From positions 417,300-481,299 of the forward strand of contig UESW01005045.1 of the NCBI GenBank assembly GCA_900491605.1: a stretch of 64,000 bases of DNA, in the 5' to 3' direction. Source of the DNA: Calamus simplicifolius. Taxonomy: Eukaryota; Streptophyta; Magnoliopsida; Arecales; Arecaceae. The translations under genes and the position numbers were made by a program. Position 1 is the first letter of the stretch; every line of letters starts with the position of its first letter. Positions 23,570-38,100 of this stretch are shown here, one piece after another. The notes beneath the pieces are model-generated. The model was not told the DNA's origin, searched no databases, and saw only the letters and a program-made list of their open reading frames with translations.

Positions 23570-25180
23570 GTATCTTCATCATCAACCTTGGTAAAACTTG
23601 GGAAAAGCTTCAGCTAGCAGCTAGGGTCATTGTTGCCATTGAAAACCCCCAAGACATCATTGTTCAGTCTGCTAGACCTTATGAACAGAGAGCTGTTCTG
23701 AAATTTGCACAATACACTGGTGCTCATGCTATTGCCGGAAGGCACACACCAGGAACCTTCACCAATCAGCTTCAAACATCCTTTAGCGAACCCCGTCTGC
23801 TCATTCTGACTGATCCTAGAACTGATCACCAGGTGAACCAATCATTAATGTAGGTGAGCTAAAAAAGGTGGATGTTATTTGTTCTTATTTATCTGCATTT
23901 TGAAAAAAAAAATGCAGCCAATCAAGGAATCTGCTCTTGAAAACATTCCTACTATTGCTTGATATGTTGACATTGGAATTCCAGCCAATAACAAGGGGAA
24001 GCACAGCATTGGTTGCCTCTTCTGGTTGCTGGCTAGGATGGTTCTGCAAATGGGTGGCACCATTGCTCCTGGGCACAAATGGGATGTAATGGTAGGGTGC
24101 ACAGAAATTTATTTTAACCTCACTTCTTCCATATTGTGCTGATTATCGTTTGCCTGTTTACTTGCTCTTTACCTTGAGTCCTTGACCAACATTGACCTTT
24201 TGGCTCCATGGGTTTATGGAAAATTAACCTTATTTCTCTGTATTACATTTATTTTCATTCAGTCTTTGATGAATTAATGAAGAGCCATCTTAGCACTTCA
24301 TCAATTATGTATCTCCATTAACAATGCAGGTAGACCTGTTTTTCTACAGGGATCCTGAGGAGGCCAAGGAGCAGGAAGAGGAGGCTCCTGTGGCAACTGA
24401 ATATGGTGCAGTTGCTGAATATACATCTATAGTACCAAATGATCAGTGGCCTGCCGAACAATGGGCGCCTGATACAGGAGCTGTACCTCCTGTGGGTCCT
24501 GCAGTTGATTGGGCTGCTACTTAAGGTCAGAATCTAGTTCTTTTTCTTAATCTTTTAAGGTCCCTCAGTTAGTTAATTTCTGGATGGCAATCATTATATC
24601 AGGCTTTTCCTTTCCCTTGTGAAAGAGCAAACCTCCGTTTCAGCGTTGTTAGCTGCCCTTCCACCAACTTACATCTGTGAGACTGTGCAACCTGAAGAGT
24701 AGGTGGATTAACAGTAATGATAATGAACATCAACCTTGCTTTTATGAATGAATATAACACAAATTATATCCCAGTCGTACTTTTAGCAAGACAGGTTAAA
24801 CATTGTTACTGATTAAACTCATAGAATTGGTTTGTCAACCGCACTGTGCATACTAACAGTGGAAAAACCTTTATGACATGGGATTAAGTGGACCTGCACG
24901 CCCTACTTGTTATAATTTACCAAATACCTTTCTTTTCATCGAAGGCTCTCCAATTTATTTGTACCATTAACAATCCTTTGGTTAATGACATTTGGTACGG
25001 TTGCATATCTGAGTGGTATTGCTATGTTCTTCTTGTGATGGTTCAAATACTCAATTGCATTTAGGAAATTCTCATGTTATGTTTATCTGCTGTAGCTGGT
25101 GATGGATGGGCCCCGACCGTGGATGTTCCCCTGCTGCTCGGGATGGCCAGCCTCCTGCTGCCCCCTGGGGTTGGGAAAGC
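23570..25180 (+). pseudogene. Ribosomal protein SA (uS2, p40/laminin-receptor family) pseudogene, introns retained
   Basis: The parent protein is a cytosolic small-subunit ribosomal protein. Exon A (23570-23832) encodes INLGKTWEKLQLAARVIVAI and ends LILTDPRTDHQ. Exon B (23918-24091) encodes PIKESALENIPTIA, a TGA stop, then YVDIGIPANNKGKHSIGCLF and GHKWDVM. Exon C (24330-24525) encodes VDLFFYRDPEEAKEQEEEAP and the acidic, Trp-rich tail, ending with TAA. Exon D starts at 25096 and reads AGDGWAPTVDV before losing sense. Introns have normal GT-AG ends, so this is a genomic duplication rather than a retrocopy. Evidence of death: no upstream exon for the N-terminus was found, about eight codons expected between PTIA and YVDIG are missing and replaced by TGA, and exon C ends in a stop although exon D still matches the family. 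Could be transcribed, but not a full uS2. Confidence 0.88.
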
Positions 25181-25199
25181 AAGGCTTCAATTGGAATAT

Positions 25200-26303
25200 A
25201 TCTCTGCTCAAAAAAGAACAGAGAAAATATCGATTACGATTTTTTTTTTTTTTTTTTGAGAGAGACAGAGTTGGTTCCATGAATTATTTTGTGGACTGTG
25301 GACTAGGAATTCTTCATGGACATTGTGGCTGGAGTCCTATTTTTTGCTTTTTATGATCAACTGTTGAAATTTAATTTTCAGAGTAGGATTTGGAAGAAGT
25401 TTAAGGTTTCATTGTGTTATTCTTTTGATTACAATGAAGAAAAAATGTTGCCAATCTATTTCAACAGATATCTTCGTTTGATCCATTTTTTCTGGTACAG
25501 CCTGGGAGACGCGAAGCTTTGCTTTTTACCGCTATTTAGCAGTTTAGGCGAAAAGCAACATGGCGAGAAGCAACATTCCAATGACTAATTTCAAATTGAA
25601 AGACGGGTGGGATTTAAAAAGGGAATACAATTATTCTTTTCCTTCGTAAAATAAGTCTTCCATGATAAGATCATAAGAGAGGCCTTATAAAACCGTGCTC
25701 CGTTGCAGCATTAAGTTCGTAGTTTTGCTTTTTTTTTTGTTTTTTTTTTTTTTTTGAAAAAAAAAAAAGGAAAGAAAGAAATCCTCAGCCAAATATTACA
25801 TCAGATTTCGTCCTCTCATTTCTTAAAAAAGAACAGCATTATTTTTATTTTGCATCCATCCAACTGCTATCATGTTATGCATATAACACAAAAGGGTACT
25901 ACCATGTACTTATCATCAGTCAAAAGACACCAAAACTGAGGGGCGGGGGGAAAATTGCTGCCGCAAGCTCAAATGAGCAAATATTGAGAATATTTACATG
26001 ATGACGACTTTAGGTTTGAACAAATGAAAAGGATATCCGAAAGAATCAATATCTATGTACTCATACTTCTATCAGACTATGAACGGGGCGGGGATGGTAC
26101 TTCAAGCTAATGAACACAATTGTACAAGGCTCACAAGAAAGGTATACTGGGAAACGGATATCTTACAAAATGTCTGTCCCATGATAATGTAATTCCTCCG
26201 CTCTCTCAATCATGCCATAAAATTGTTGGGGACTGATATCCCAGGAACTGCGGATCAAATGGCACATCAATAAATAATCCAACTTCATTTTTTATTTTTT
26301 GCA
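25200..26303. other. Spacer and probable 3' untranslated region of the SAC gene
   Basis: Holds no supported coding sequence. It has a T run at about 25241-25257 and a T-run/A-run inverted pair at about 25730-25770. The part nearest 26303 should be the 3' UTR of the minus-strand SAC gene, but I cannot place its poly(A) site. Confidence 0.5.
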
Positions 26304-29300
26304 TCAATGACATAGAGCCTCTCCGTGGGCAACCCAATGCGCGAAACTGTCAGGAAACTCATTGAGAACAGAATTTTGTGCAACACCATAGGCCATCTGT
26401 ATCTCGGTTGTCTGGTTTCCCTGAAGAAGGAAAATGATGATTAAATAGAGGTAATAATACCAAAATTAGCTGAAATTATCATATCACTCAAGAACGAATT
26501 ACATTTTTATAAAAAAATAAATGTACTACGAAAGACAATTACGTGAAATCAAGAAATCTGCCATCTTTTCTTTTTCTTTTAAAAAAACTACATAATTAAA
26601 AAGGAATTTATGGTGATACCACGCAAAGAGTTATTGAAGTTTCCAAATTGTTGAGTTAATTCAGTATTCATTGCACCACATGCCAATAATAAGTTCAAAT
26701 TTGATATTCATCAGAGTAAAGTCAAGCATACAGAAAGGTCAATCTAATAAGTTTCAAATATGAAGGAAATTATTAATTCTGGAAACCTTGTACCATTGTT
26801 AGAAATAATCATATTTAACCTCGCACGCGTGCGCACGAATATATACAGATGCACTAGTTCTGAGAAGATAGGAGTTTCTAGAACCAAATAAACTTTCATG
26901 TTTACAATTCATCACGTTAACTGTAGACTCATTATTTCATTGAAATGATGATTTATATAGATTTTCGCCATTCCAGTCTGACTCAACAGTAATAATAATA
27001 ATAATAATAACTGCAGGACCCTAATCACAATATTATCTGCCCAGGAGCTGCAAACTCTCTGAACAAGTCAAGGGGAACTCTAAATAGAAACGTTTGATTG
27101 CTACCTTAAAAGACACTTTCATAACATGTAATTTCATTGGTCCATGCTGATATTGATTGTCATTGCTTTCAACAGTTGTAAGAGGGGTTTCATTTCTTGC
27201 CTTAAACCCTCCCCAACCCCACCACCCCTGAGCCTCCAATCTTCAACCCTCTCCAAGCTCCTAAAGAAGATGGCAACTCTTTTATGCAATTGCACCTCTT
27301 CTTAAATCACTTTTTGGAAGAAACATTTCATCCTAATTTTACTGGGATTGTAAGCTCTAGAGGCTTCTAACATTGTTTTCTTCCTCTATCCATGTCTTGA
27401 CACTTCTCATCTTAAAACTCCATGCAGGCCTCAACCAGAGAATAAAGTGTGTGGCCCTACAAACAGGAGCTGAAGTTAGGTGTTGGTCATCAATTATTTT
27501 GTCCTAGATCATTGGGTTAAGTCACACAAGCCGTGGAGTCCATGTCAAAATTTATTGATCCAGTTCAGGAGGTGAACACATGAAACTGAACTGTGGAATA
27601 GGACCACTGACCTTTATGTTAGACCCATTCTCACTTAAAGGTAGTGTTGCCTCAGAAGCTATGCCATTGATGACATTTTCAGCCGAAAGAATCTCAGTTG
27701 GAGAGTTTGTCAATGTGGACCTGCAAGGGCATAAAAGCACTGTTAAAATATTTCAGAAGGTTTAGTAACAAGAGAAGGTTCAACAAGACAAACTCAGAAG
27801 TATGCTTTGTAGGATGAAAACAGATTTAATTATTCTCATATAAATGATACATATCTGGGAAGTTGGGAGAAAGAATGAATGAAACGATGAAGGCCTTAGA
27901 CAAACCAGTTATTCATGGCAGTTAAGCAAGCATAAAAATCCTACAAACGAACAAAAAACAGGATGAAGTCCAAAATATCTTTAAAATAGAACAAAGGAGT
28001 TCAAAAATCAAAAATTATATAAACCATCTGTAGAGGCTCATCTACTTCATACCGTGCAGAAAAGCAGCAGCAAACAATCAATGTTATTGCACAAGGAGAA
28101 CTTATAAGAAGCTCAGATATACCCCCAACAAGCACCCAACATATATGCATACGAACATAATGAGAAGTTTTAGAAAAATTCCAATATGTAAATTACAACC
28201 GCATAGTAAATTCTAGCCAGAAGATCACCTTTCATACATCTCTTCCTCGCATGAATTGCCAGAAGATGAAAGCCAATCAAGGTCCAAGAAATTTGAATCC
28301 CCACTTTCATAGAAATAACTTTGTTCACCATCAACAAAAAGCTGTCTGCGAGACATTGTAGGAGTGCATCTGAAGCAATTAGGGAAGAACATTTAGTCTC
28401 CCAACAATAAATGAACTAACAAAATATACAACCAATGATGTTGGAGGTCATATAATGATGTGAAAAGAAAAAGAAAAAGAAAAAGAAAGCATCTACCCCT
28501 TCCATAGCCCATAGACCAGCAACACCATTTTAATGAATTTGGGCATTCTAGAATGAGTAGTTTTTTTTAGCATTGAAAGCAACACAAGGATAAATCACCT
28601 ATATATTTGAATAAGAATTAAGGATTGATCTTTAATAAGTCTACTGTCAAGAGCAGTAGCTGTACAGATTGTCCTTGTCTATACTCTCTTTTTGAAATAA
28701 AAAGAATCCCAAAATGTCAGCTGTTTTATTTGCTGCCATGTTTGGTTTAAAATATGCACCTTGGCATCAAAAATTACACAAAATGCAAGAACTTCCCAAT
28801 GCAATAATTATCAAAACCTTTTTTTATAGCAGCTGACCTAGAATATGATACATCACTTTCGCATGTTGAAATTTCTGGTGTTGAATCAGACAGACCCTCA
28901 GCATCTCCCACTCGATGCTTTCTATCAGACAAAGCTGAGATAGGAAGCTTTTTCCTACCAATATCACAGCTGGATGGTGTATTGCTTTCGTGCAGAATGT
29001 TGCCATCTGACAGGGATCGTTTGAAAATTGACCTATGGAAGCAAATATGAATCTTAGCTAAGAAAACACATACAATTTCTTACCTAAAAAAGAAATCAAG
29101 GTCAGGTAAAAACATGAATGCAAGAGATCAAGCACTAAGCAAAACATCGGATAAAGGAACATACAAGCCTGGGATCCTTGTTTTCATAATGGAACAACTT
29201 AACTGCAAAACCACCATACTCTCTCTCTCTCACACACACAATAAATAAAATAAAATAAACTGTAGCTGCAGAGAGCAATTGACATGCAATGGAAGTAATA

Positions 29301-32042
29301 GAAGTTCTAATAATCCAGTATGAAAATCTGATCAGAAACCAAATAGCAAATCATGAACTACAAGGTTCAAACTTTGAGGACAGACGGCATCTAGGTAGTA
29401 GATAAAAATTATGTGGTGTTTGCATCACAGACAACTTTGACAGATACATTTGATTACAGCTCATGACTAAAAACCACAAAACACTTGTTAATTTACCAAG
29501 CTATGAGAAAGCTTGATTACGATGGACTATTTCAGACATTTCTTAGACTGTATACTAAATTGCCTCATGAATCTCCAAGCCCATGTTTTTTGCATTCTAG
29601 ACCATCAGAAGAATACTTTCCACTATAGCAGAGTTGACATCATTATGACCACAAGAATATTCTCAGATGTATGCCCTGAAAGGGGAGGAAAATATCTAAT
29701 TGAATTTCTAGGCTTATGAAGATGTTAAAACATGAAAGAATCAAAATTAGCATGGGGGTAACACACTGGAGTTAACTGATAACTGTGTAGTTTTTGGATT
29801 GTCACCACTAAAAATAAAAAAACCATAGACAAAAATATTTGTCATGGTAAATTGATAGATGCAACTTGATAATTTCTGTATCACCTCCAAAATCATGAGA
29901 ATTGTATTATTAATAATACCTTCCATTTTCAACAGGAAAAGCATGACTATATTTCCCTACAGTGCAATGCTGATCAGAGTCCAGCTCCCACAGCGCTGGT
30001 TTACCCTGTTGAGGTTGGAAGTGGCCCAAGAATCTGCATTATTAGATAGCAAATCAACTAAATATACTGCAGTACAGAGAAATGAAGTTTCATTGCAGCA
30101 CCAATAAAAGACCATGAATTCAATGCAAATTCACAAAGATTTGCCATGAATCTACAAGTTTATTGCAGCTTGCTTTTCCGCATCCAGATAGGCATTGTTG
30201 TAATATCTTTGAAGTGTCCTAAAGAACTCTTGAGACTGGGTTGCTGGCTTCCATTGACCTCTTCTCTCAGAGAATATCTACAAAGCGTTGCAAAATGCAA
30301 TGAGTAAATGGCAATTGAATGGTGGTACATTTTCTTTTTCACATGGTATGGATGGTGATCTGTCAGAAAAATAAGAGATAAAGTACTTCACAAGCAAAGG
30401 GGCCAGTATATTTGATTGTATTAATAGTAAACAACACAAATAACAGTAATATGTCTTTTAAGGATCACTCATACTCTACAGACCAATTCCTAGACTGAAA
30501 TGGTCATAGATTATGCTCCTATACAATCAAGAAGTAAAAGCACAAGCTACTTTCCAACAGCTGCAGCAATTGGTTCTTTTTACACCTTTTGAGATCTGGA
30601 AGGGCATCAAAGACCAATCATTAATCCAAACATCAGGTTCAATGATCCAGTTCGATAATCATTTGACAAAGATTTTAACTTCTAGGAGGTGCACACTACT
30701 CTTGTGTCAACATTTTTCAGCCTTTGGCACATGGCCAGTCTAGTGAGTCTTGAGAAGAATACCGCATCAATAAAGGCAACGTTACCTTGTTTTTATTTAC
30801 TCTAAGGAACTGCAATATCTAAATGAAATCACAGAGGACACCAGAGTCCACACAATTTCTAGCAAGGTTGCAACCGAAAGGAGGCTCAACTTGGCACCAT
30901 GATATCCTTTCAAGGCATTATTGGCCACTTTCAGCATCTGTGCTAAGTATTTCCATTGAAAATAAATTAAATGCCATACAAGTAAATTCGCTATTTCAAT
31001 ACATATATTTGGGTGACAAAACATCATTAAAATTCTTCAAACAGAATAAAATCTACATATAAACAATCTTATGGAAAATAAAATAATAGATGAGTAGCTA
31101 GTCCCAACCACTTTTAAGACAAGATTGCTTATTTATTTAGTGTGCTAGAAGAGGCTCAAGTATTTGTTTGGTTTAATATAAAGCATTGTTTTGTGTTGTA
31201 GCAGAATATAAAGGACATCTGGAGCAACCTTCATGGAAGCTCCATGTCCAGGATTTTATCATAAAATATTTCCTGATGATCAGTAGTTGTTTTTCATGTA
31301 AATTTCCATTTCTGCAACAATATTGGCTTCTATAGGTTAAATATAAACCCGGGATCAATCATATGAGATGCATTTCTGTTTTCTACAAGTCATTTGAGAT
31401 ATGATTGCTAACAGTCGAAACTTTGAGGGATAAAAGACAAAAATAGAAATGATGAAAAAAATTGTGCTAAACAGATTATTCAAAGCATAGATAAATGATC
31501 ATTTGCATGTGTGAAAACTATTGTCCGGCAATCTGGCTCAATTCACAAATGTCATATTTTGCAAATATCTTTGCTAACCAAGCTATGATTCCAAAGTCCA
31601 AACCAAAAGCCTTCAAACTCAAATCAGAGTTGTGACTCTTTTCTGCAATATGAAAATGATAAAATACAGGTTTGTCCAATAAATCTTTACAAGCCCAGAA
31701 ACTAGAACATCCAGAGCAAACATTCAGACAAATGTCAACTTGCAAAGCTTCATATCTACATAATTTTCATAATCACTTCTAATATATATCAAAACTGACA
31801 GACTGAAAAAAAGGGTGATCTGAATTTCTTCACATGTCCAAAAGGTTATGTGCTCAACTTCTCAACAAATAAATCTTGGCCCAAGTTTAATGGATATAAT
31901 TTGATATTCCTATACAGTTTAACTTGAAAATAATAAAAAATATTTCCTTGTCCCAGCACTAAAGCATTAAACAACTACACTAGTAACCTAGAAATCCAAG
32001 GTCATATCCTCCCCTCAAACCTGTATAAACTTCGTGTGTATG

Positions 32043-32100
<58 letters not shown>

Positions 32101-35100
32101 AAACTTGGCTACATTCAAATGTAGTCAAGTCTAAATTCAGTTACTTCCCCATCCTTGGATCCATGTAGTTCACGAATCCTAAAGATAAAAAGATAAGATG
32201 GCTTCAGGATCCATGTCGATCCAAAGGTGGGGAAAGTGACTAGATTTTGAACTTGGCTACATTCGAATGTAGCCAAGTCCAGCTATATATATATATATAT
32301 ATGAGGTTAGAAATATTCCTTAGAAGATTATCATACATCCACCATCTCAATAGGAACCAATGACATGAACAGTTTTTTGAAGGAGTCATGGACCAAGAAA
32401 CCATAAATAACATTCCACAACCATACCTTGTTGTGAGCAGCAGAACCGCCATACTGTAGAGCAAGTGTGTCGCCCATTGTCTCATAAAAGCTCATTAAAT
32501 CATCAGCTAGAGGAGCACCTAGATCAATTTTGGGAACATCTATAAAGCCCAAGGCATGAAGTTGATGCCCGAGAGCAGCTAAACCATAGGCATATTGTGC
32601 CACATTAGTGCGATCCAAGCAGTCTATGCAATTTGTGCGTAGGATTCCTTTTTGGAACATGGGTGGCTTAACCAAGCAGTTTTCACTGCTTCCAAATCTA
32701 TCTGCTGTGGAACATCCAGAGGTATCGGAGTTCACAACACTAACTTCCTGGGATCCATCCACTGGGGTATCAGCATCATCGCTGTTATCATTTTTGTTGT
32801 TATTACTGTTGTGGTCATTCCATGACCAGTGATCCACATCATCCTTCCTGCAGAACATGAGAATTAACCATACTAATAAACTACTGATAATCAAATATCT
32901 TAAGATGTGTGAAATATATACCCTGCACTGTTTATAATTTTCTTAAGTGATGCATGTCCACATTGGCTGTTAAGTTCAATTTATTGGTCAAAGTCCATAA
33001 GAGTGCGTTGGCATGACTTATATAACACCAAAAAAATTGTAAGGGAAAAGACATTTAAAAGTGTATTAAAACTGGGGAAAGAATTCTCACAAATGGTACA
33101 GCAAGTTTGAATCCTAATTAACAAGCCTTATCCTATCCATACAGTGTTGCCTTTACAAATCAAACAAAAGTTCACAATGTTTAAGAAGATTTATGACCAG
33201 CTCTAAACTTAACATTAACCCTCCAAACAGATGCTGAATTGTTATTCAAGTCAACTCTGGCTGGCAAAGAGCCTGCACAGTTCATTTAATTGAAAGAAAC
33301 TGTGGACCATCAGAGCAAAATATACGATAGAAATTTAAGATGCCCATTAGCTGTGTTCTAGTTCTATCATTAGTTAAAAATTCATTAATATTTCATAGCA
33401 TATTATAGAATCAACAATGTAGACAAACAAGAATCTGTTACTTCATTCTTAAATATACAATACGAAAACTGGAATTATTCTTAGATGTAATTTTTATACA
33501 TGATTATCAAAAATAAGCCTATACGAGTCCACTAAAGAAAGATGCTAGAAAGAAATTGCAACTTTGCTAAAAATGCTGCTTAGATAGAAGATGGAACATA
33601 TTTGATCTATGATAATCAGATTCTTCAGGATACCCAGTTATCTTCCTAAAGCATAAGTTGGGAAGGGTACTCTTATCTTCTGGGTGTTCCAAAGTGTTAC
33701 ATCAAGTTTGCATTAAGATATATATTGCAATTACACAGTCAGCTGGGGGGGGGGGGAGGGGGATCATTTAACTTGGACAAAACTAGAAAGCCAAAGTATT
33801 GCATTTCCAACATTGATTCCCACTTATATATATGATCAAAATATAAAATATCTTGGTAAACAAAATTTTTGGGTGATGGTAAATGAACTCACTAGATATG
33901 GATGATATCCTAACCTCAAAAGATATCTGCCTTGAAAAAAAAAATCAAGAGATGTCTGTTGTAGTTTTATTAAATCTGGACGACATGATGTTGAATTGAG
34001 GATTTGCCAAGGGTGGGCCCGGATGTGGTCGTCAGGAAGTCCTCTCCTAGGTCTTTATTTGACCTTCTACGATAATAGTTCAAGATGCACGACATACATG
34101 AATGAGCAAGACAAGTATGATGTTGCAAAACCTCTTATCCCTAAAGGAGATATGTCAAATGCAACATATTATGTGAATAAGAAGACAGAACATTCCACAT
34201 CTTCATGGTGGCTCAAAAGTCAAGAGTATACACCTCTTCAAAGATTCAACATTTTATTTGAATTGACAAAAGGAACAGAGAAATGGCCTATCACAAGCAG
34301 CCTTTCTGTTTCAATAATAAACAAGCCATGTCCAAGTCTACAAAATATAAGGCTTCCATGTGGTCTTGGTGGAGTAGCTTTTCATTGTTTACAAATTAAA
34401 AGTTTGCAGGATATAAAAATATGTGAAGATTTAGGTAGGCAACCAGTTAGAGAGAAGTTTATTATATACATTTGGAAAAGAAGAAAAATGGATAATTTAA
34501 GACTTATTACTGCTGAATGGATCCGAAAAAATAAATCAAATCTGAGCTTCATGATGAATTATGTTAAGTAAAATTACTAGCGTGCATATGAGTTTTAGGG
34601 CAACATGGGATTTAGAAATGTAGGTGAAATAATAAACCTCAACTGTCATTTTAATGATCTTTTAACAATTCATGGTAAGAATAGAGGTAAAGGTAGACCT
34701 AAACTAACATGGACAGAAATAATTAAAAAAGATATAACTATTTGTAATTTGAATGTCGACTTGGTCCTGAATAGAACAGAGTGGAGGAAGCAGATAAAGG
34801 CTTAGATGAGATGAGTTGAGTTGAGCTGTCATTTTAAGTAGGACTTTCCAAATCAATTATGTGGAGGACCAAAACAGCTTTGCTGTCTATAGTTCGATTA
34901 GAATAGCCAATTGCAACAAAGTGGAAACTAGAGTTCTTATGGTTGTCTTGAAAAGAACTCATGTTTTAAAAAAAAAAGTTATTGCTGCAAAGAGTTGCTA
35001 AAGCAATGTCAAAACTTCCCCCCGTAAATGAGCTTGGACTTTGCTGGCGATGGTGGAGAATGCTGTCACCATACATTTTTAAGTAGACAGCTTGCTCCCA

Positions 35101-38100
35101 TAAATTTAATCATCTTTATGCAATAAAACAATAATTTATAAACAGTATCTAGAAGAATATGTGACCTTCCAATTGATGATGATCGATAGCTACAATTGTT
35201 TAATAAAACAGGGGAAAACACCATTTCTATTCTGTAATGTAGCAACTGCCTTAAAAGAAAGAAAGAAAGACTCATGCATCATGCATTAACTCATCAAATC
35301 TAACAAACTTCCCAAGAAACAATCTATATCTATATTTTATAATATGGTATCTGATCCTCAAAAAACACACCAATTTGTTTCTGCCAAACAAAACTCATCC
35401 TCAACTTTGCAAGAACCTCATGATTTGTCTAATTTAGATATGGATCTAAGAACTTTTATCACCACTCAAGCAGTAATGCCATCATTATCACAGTTAATAC
35501 CACACATGCTGAAAGTGTCATTGTTGTGTTGAATTACGTGAACAGCTTTAGGCACAAAGACCCGCATGTCAAACTTAAGCATCAAAAAATAATGTCAAAA
35601 AGCTAAGGTTAAACTACAAGAATGAGTTGCTGACAACTAATAAGGAAATCTTATTCAATAATTAATTCATGATAATAATTCAATCCTAATATAGATGATC
35701 TCTTCTATCTTCATCAATGCATGTGGTTCAGCTATTGTTTGGACATATGATTCTCATTAAACCAGAGGTAACAGTACAAAGCCTCAAGCTTCAAGTGATC
35801 CCATGGATCTTTATTTTCTCATGTTGTATATACTCACTTTTTAACATGTTTGATGAAAAAGGCATCTCCTTTATAGACTTCCTTTACATGTTTTATTTAC
35901 TAATCTTCTTCTTAACGGCCCTTTTTTCTCTTGGAATCTCTTCCAATAACTTCAGTTGTTAGAAAACCAATCAGAGGTTCAATTTAAAATTTTGACTAGC
36001 AAGATCTATAGATGATAGTTAAGGGTCTCAATAGGCCAAGCTGGTTCAGTCACCTGAAGGCCCACCTATGGGATACCCAGACTTTGGTTTTAGAATTAGG
36101 CCAACAGGCCAAACCAAGCCTGAAACTTAAGGCTTAAAAATTACACAAGCAGAACCTGGTCTGGATTACTTAATCTAACCATGCAACATAAATTAATAAT
36201 TATGGATATATGTATTAAAAAATAGAGGAGAAGAACTAGAAGGCATGAGAATCCAATGATTAGATAGTGGAATTTGAAAGGAGAAAAACTAATAACTTTT
36301 AAAAATAGAGTGATGAAAAATAGAGTATAAATGAAGAAAATAGAGTATAAATGGAGAGATCAATACCATATAGGAAGAGATGGATAATATTATTAGAAAA
36401 GTAACTATAAAGATGTTAAGAGAGTCAAAAGGAAAAGGCCATATGGTTAAAAAACTTGATGGTGAAATGAGAAAGTTCAATTAGCAGTTACAAATAAAAG
36501 AGAGTATTATAGAAAACTAGATAAAAACAAGAATGAAGTATATGAAAACTATAAGATAGTTAAAAAAGAAGTTAAAAAGGGGACGGAGGAGAAATTATAT
36601 CACAAGCTAGAAACTAAAGAAGGAGAGAAAGATATATATAGAATTGCAAAAGTAAAAGACAGAAAACTAGACATATGTTTCAGTTAAATGCATTAAAGAT
36701 AATAATCAAAAATTTATTAAAAAAATATCAAAGAAAGATAAAAAAGCTATTTTAATAAATTATTAATAAAATCATAGAAATAATTTAGAATGCCTTACTA
36801 GCTCCATTGAGGATAAAGTTATGGTGCATACTTTTAAAATTTGGACATCTAAAGTAAAAGAGGCTATAAAAAGATGAAGTAGAAAAAGCTGTGGGACCTA
36901 ATAAGGTTTTTATAAAAGTTTAGAAATGTTTAGGTGATACTGAAGTAACTTGAATGACAATTTATTTAATAAAATTTTAGAAACTAAAAAATCTTAATGA
37001 TTGGAAAAAGAGCATTACATTGTCAACTTATAAGAATAAAGAAGATATTCAAAACTGCTTTATTATCATGATATCAAGCCCATGAGTCATACTATAAATT
37101 TTGAGAAAGAGTAATTGAATATAAATTGAGATATAATGCAAAATATCAAAGAATCAATTCAATTTTATGCCAAGAAAGTCGACCATATAAGCTATTTTCC
37201 TCCTTAGGAGGTTAATAAAAAACATATAGAGAGGAAAAGTTGGATCTTCATATTGTTTTGATTAATTTAAAAAAGCATATAATATGATCCCTAAAAAAAT
37301 CTTATGATAGTTGCTAGAAAAGAAAGAAGTACTCACCGCATATGTTAATATAATAAAAATATGTATGATGAAGCTGATGGTTACTATTATAAGAACTACT
37401 GATGGTAATACTAGTAAATTTTCTATTAAGGTATGTTTACATTAGAAATCTGCTCTTAATTCCTATCTTTTTACTTTAGTTATAGATGAGCTTATTAAAT
37501 ATAATCAAGATAATATTTTATGGTGCATGTTATTTATGAATGATATAATATTAATAGATGAAACTAAGGCTCGACTTAATTGTAAGTTGAACTATGGTGA
37601 AATGTATTAGAATTTAAAGGTTTCAGGTTAAGTACGATAAAAACAGAATACATGGAATGTAATTTAGTACAATTAGAAATGAAGATGAATGCAAACTATA
37701 AATTAAGGACCATGAAGTTATTAAAAATGATTAATTTTAGAATTTAGGATTAATTATTTGCAAGGAAAGAGAGATTGAGGATGATGTTATCTATAGGATT
37801 ATAGCGGGTTGGATAAAAATAAAGAAATGCAACTGGAATATTTTAAGATCATAAAATACCTAACAAATTGAAGAAAAAGTTTTAAAGAACAGTAATAAGA
37901 TCAGCTATACTTTATGGTACAAAAATTGAGCAATTAAAAAATACAAGTACATAAGATGAATGTGGTAGAAATGAGAATGTTAAGATGAATATGTGGTAAT
38001 ATAAGAAATGAAACCATTAGTAAGAAGGTAAAGATAGCTTCAATCAAAGATAAATTAAAGGAACGACTTAGATAGTTTGAACATATGCAATGTAGACTTA

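Noticed and set aside
23570..25180. Functional ribosomal protein SA gene
   Set aside because: Missing N-terminal exon, in-frame TGA with loss of conserved codons in exon B, and a stop before the last exon.
25730..25775. T-run followed by A-run as a transcription terminator hairpin
   Set aside because: Such pairs are common simple-sequence artefacts in plant DNA, and intrinsic terminators do not apply to RNA polymerase II genes.
27552..27611. Read-through end of the SAC protein after exon 15 (stop at about 27552)
   Set aside because: An in-phase donor at 27611/27610 leads to a last exon at 26304-26420 that encodes the family's conserved C-terminus, so splicing is the better model.
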